In this document: in pieces, positions 6,580 to 7,631 of the stretch
Numbering within the stretch: the first letter of the stretch is position 1
Layout: each line of letters begins with the position of its first letter
Assembly (NCBI GenBank): GCA_031976395.1
Contig: DALYLJ010000161.1
Span: 1 to 7,631 of the forward strand
Origin: UBA11164 sp002420085
GTDB taxonomy: Bacteria > Pseudomonadota > Gammaproteobacteria > Xanthomonadales > Xanthomonadaceae
Length of the DNA stretch: 7,631 nucleotides
Reading direction: 5' to 3'
Notes under the pieces: model-generated
Databases searched by the model: none
The model's input: only the letters and a program-made list of their open reading frames with translations
Told to the model about the DNA's origin: nothing
Program-made: the position numbers and the translations under genes

Positions 6580-6582
6580 AAT
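6577..6582 (+). promoter_or_regulatory. Possible -10 box of the etfA promoter
   Basis: TAGAAT is one mismatch from TATAAT. It overlaps the stop codon of the preceding glycosyltransferase and lies 40 bases before the etfA ATG, a suitable distance for a short leader. There is no good -35 hexamer 16-18 bases upstream (CGCCAG at the 17-base position) and no extended -10 TG. A separate promoter would make sense for a housekeeping gene behind a variable locus, but read-through from the operon is equally possible. Confidence 0.35.
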
Positions 6583-6609
6583 CGTCGGCTGGTCGCCACA
6601 GCGCTATCC

Positions 6610-6615
6610 GAGGAA
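6610..6615 (+). promoter_or_regulatory. Ribosome binding site of etfA
   Basis: GAGGAA lies 7 bases before ATG 6623. It selects this start over the upstream open frame, and the resulting N-terminus MSKVLIVAEH is the standard EtfA opening. Confidence 0.75.
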
Positions 6616-6622
6616 GCAACGC

Positions 6623-7564
6623 ATGAGCAAGGTTCTGATCGTCGCCGAACATCTCGACGGCAAACTCAACCCATCGGTCGGCAAGTGTGTGAGTGCCGCC
6701 CTGGCCCTGAAGCCGGAATCGATCGCCGTGGCGGTGCTGTCCGACGCGCCGGACGCGATCGCCGCCGAAGCCGCCCGGCTGACCGGCGTCGATGTCGTGC
6801 TCCGGGTTGCCCACTCGGCCAATGGCCATGCCATCGCCCAGGTGCTGGCGCCGCAGATCGCCGCCCTCGCCCAGGGTTACAGCCATGTGTTCGGGCCGAG
6901 CACGACCTTCGGCAAGGACGTCATGCCCTGCGTGGCTGCCCTGCTCGGCGCGCCCCAGGTGAGCGACCTGATGACGGTCGAAGGCGAGCGCCGATTCACC
7001 CGGCCGATCTATGCCGGCAATGCCATCATCACCGTCGAAGCGCCGGACGGCGTGCCGGTGGTCGCCACCATCCGGATCGCATCGTGGCCTGCGGTCGGCT
7101 GCGAGGGTTCGGCCCGCATCGAAGCGGTGACGCTCGATGTCGCCCTGCCCGGCCACAGCCGCTTCGTCGAACTCAAGCAGGGCAGCAGCGACCGCCCCGA
7201 CCTGCAAAGTGCCAACCGAGTGGTTTCCGGCGGTCGCGGCGTCGGCTCGGCCGACAACTTCGCAATCATCTTCTCGCTGGCCGATAAGCTCAAGGCCGGC
7301 GTCGGTGCCTCGCGCGCGGCCGTCGATGCCGGCTACGTGCCGAACGACATGCAGGTCGGCCAGACCGGCAAGATCATCGCACCCGATCTCTACCTCGCGA
7401 TCGGCATCTCCGGTGCCATCCAGCACCTCACCGGCATCAAGGACGCCGGCACGATCGTTGCGATCAACAAGGACGCCGAAGCCCCGATCTTCGAGATCGC
7501 CGACATCGGTCTGGTCGGCGACCTGTTCAAGATCGTGCCCGAGTTGGAGCAGGCGTTGGCCTGA
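6623..7564 (+). CDS. etfA: Electron transfer flavoprotein subunit alpha
   Basis: The alpha subunit of the heterodimeric electron transfer flavoprotein. It holds FAD and passes electrons from acyl-CoA and other dehydrogenases to ETF-ubiquinone oxidoreductase in the respiratory chain. Its 313 residues are the usual length. The N-terminal domain begins MSKVLIVAEH and includes HVFGPSTTFGKDVMPCVAA (88-106). The FAD-binding C-terminal half has RVVSGGRGVG (199-208), GASRAAVDAGYVPNDMQVGQ (228-247) and the EtfA signature from LYLAIGISGAIQHLTG (256-271) to VAIN (279-282). It is full length with no lesion. The partner gene etfB, usually next to etfA, is not upstream here, where a glycosyltransferase ends 43 bases before, so it may lie right of the window or elsewhere. 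In Xanthomonas etfA borders the variable LPS locus, which fits its place here. A heptamer repeat array begins 6 bases after its stop. Confidence 0.97.
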   Translation: MSKVLIVAEHLDGKLNPSVGKCVSAALALKPESIAVAVLSDAPDAIAAEAARLTGVDVVLRVAHSANGHAIAQVLAPQIAALAQGYSHVFGPSTTFGKDVMPCVAALLGAPQVSDLMTVEGERRFTRPIYAGNAIITVEAPDGVPVVATIRIASWPAVGCEGSARIEAVTLDVALPGHSRFVELKQGSSDRPDLQSANRVVSGGRGVGSADNFAIIFSLADKLKAGVGASRAAVDAGYVPNDMQVGQTGKIIAPDLYLAIGISGAIQHLTGIKDAGTIVAINKDAEAPIFEIADIGLVGDLFKIVPELEQALA

Positions 7565-7570
7565 GGTGCC

Positions 7571-7631
7571 GGGATTCGGGATTCGGGATTCGGGATTCGG
7601 GATTCGGGATTCGGGATTCGGGATTCGGGAT
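7571..7631 (+). repeat. Tandem GGGATTC heptamer array, G-quadruplex-capable, continues past window
   Basis: There are eight perfect copies of the 7-base unit GGGATTC from 7571 to 7626, plus five bases of a ninth, and the array runs off the right edge. Four successive GGG runs with 4-base ATTC loops meet the usual G-quadruplex rule (three or more G, loops of 1-7). The G-rich strand is the etfA sense strand, so an RNA quadruplex could form in the etfA transcript 3' of its stop. Because 7 is not a multiple of 3 and no stop arises, all six frames are open: (GIRDSGF)n forward and (ESRIPNP)n reverse. Genes called in it are likely artefacts. G-rich heptamer arrays of this kind are known from Xanthomonas and relatives. 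Copy identity is perfect here, suggesting recent expansion or slippage. No spacers separate the units, so it is not CRISPR. Confidence 0.95.

Noticed and set aside
7571..7631. CRISPR array
   Set aside because: The units are contiguous 7-base copies without spacers and no cas gene is present.

Overview
The window looks chromosomal and comes from a high-GC gammaproteobacterium, most likely Xanthomonadales/Lysobacterales. Three things point there: the codon style of the high-GC genes, the WFTY/PVWY type exported domain at the left end, and an O-antigen export cluster running into etfA followed by a GGGATTC heptamer array. In Xanthomonas the variable LPS (O-antigen) locus is known to lie between metB and etfA, and this window fits the etfA end of such a locus. 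Genus and species cannot be read from the sequence alone. All supported genes are on the + strand.

Layout. (1) About 1-1268: a lower-GC gene (about half G+C by eye), open to the left window edge, encoding a probable surface or secreted protein with a beta-sandwich-like region and two WFTY/PVWY-type repeats. (2) 1375-4185: a tightly overlapping set of wzm-like ABC-2 permease, wzt-like ATPase with a C-terminal glycan-binding domain, and a family 2 glycosyltransferase (GT). (3) 4186-4805: a lower-GC gap with two small unrecognised reading frames, a 58-residue Trp/Cys-tailed protein and a two-helix membrane protein. The second overlaps the next gene by ATGA. (4) 4806-6579: a SAM-dependent methyltransferase with a short heptad-like tail, overlapping a second GT2 (rhamnosyltransferase-like). 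(5) 6623-7564: etfA, a conserved housekeeping gene with its own ribosome site and a possible -10 box. (6) 7571-7631: at least eight perfect GGGATTC repeats running off the right edge, able in principle to fold as a G-quadruplex.

How the parts may work together. The two GTs would add sugars to an undecaprenyl-diphosphate-linked glycan on the cytoplasmic side. The methyltransferase may modify or cap the non-reducing end. Wzt's C-terminal domain would recognise the finished chain, and Wzm/Wzt would export it for ligation to lipid A-core. The capping link is inferred from the known WbdD/Wzt system and is not shown by this sequence. No wholly new system is demonstrated. The least explained parts are the two small frames at 4285-4809, the left-end exported protein, and the heptamer array directly behind the etfA stop.
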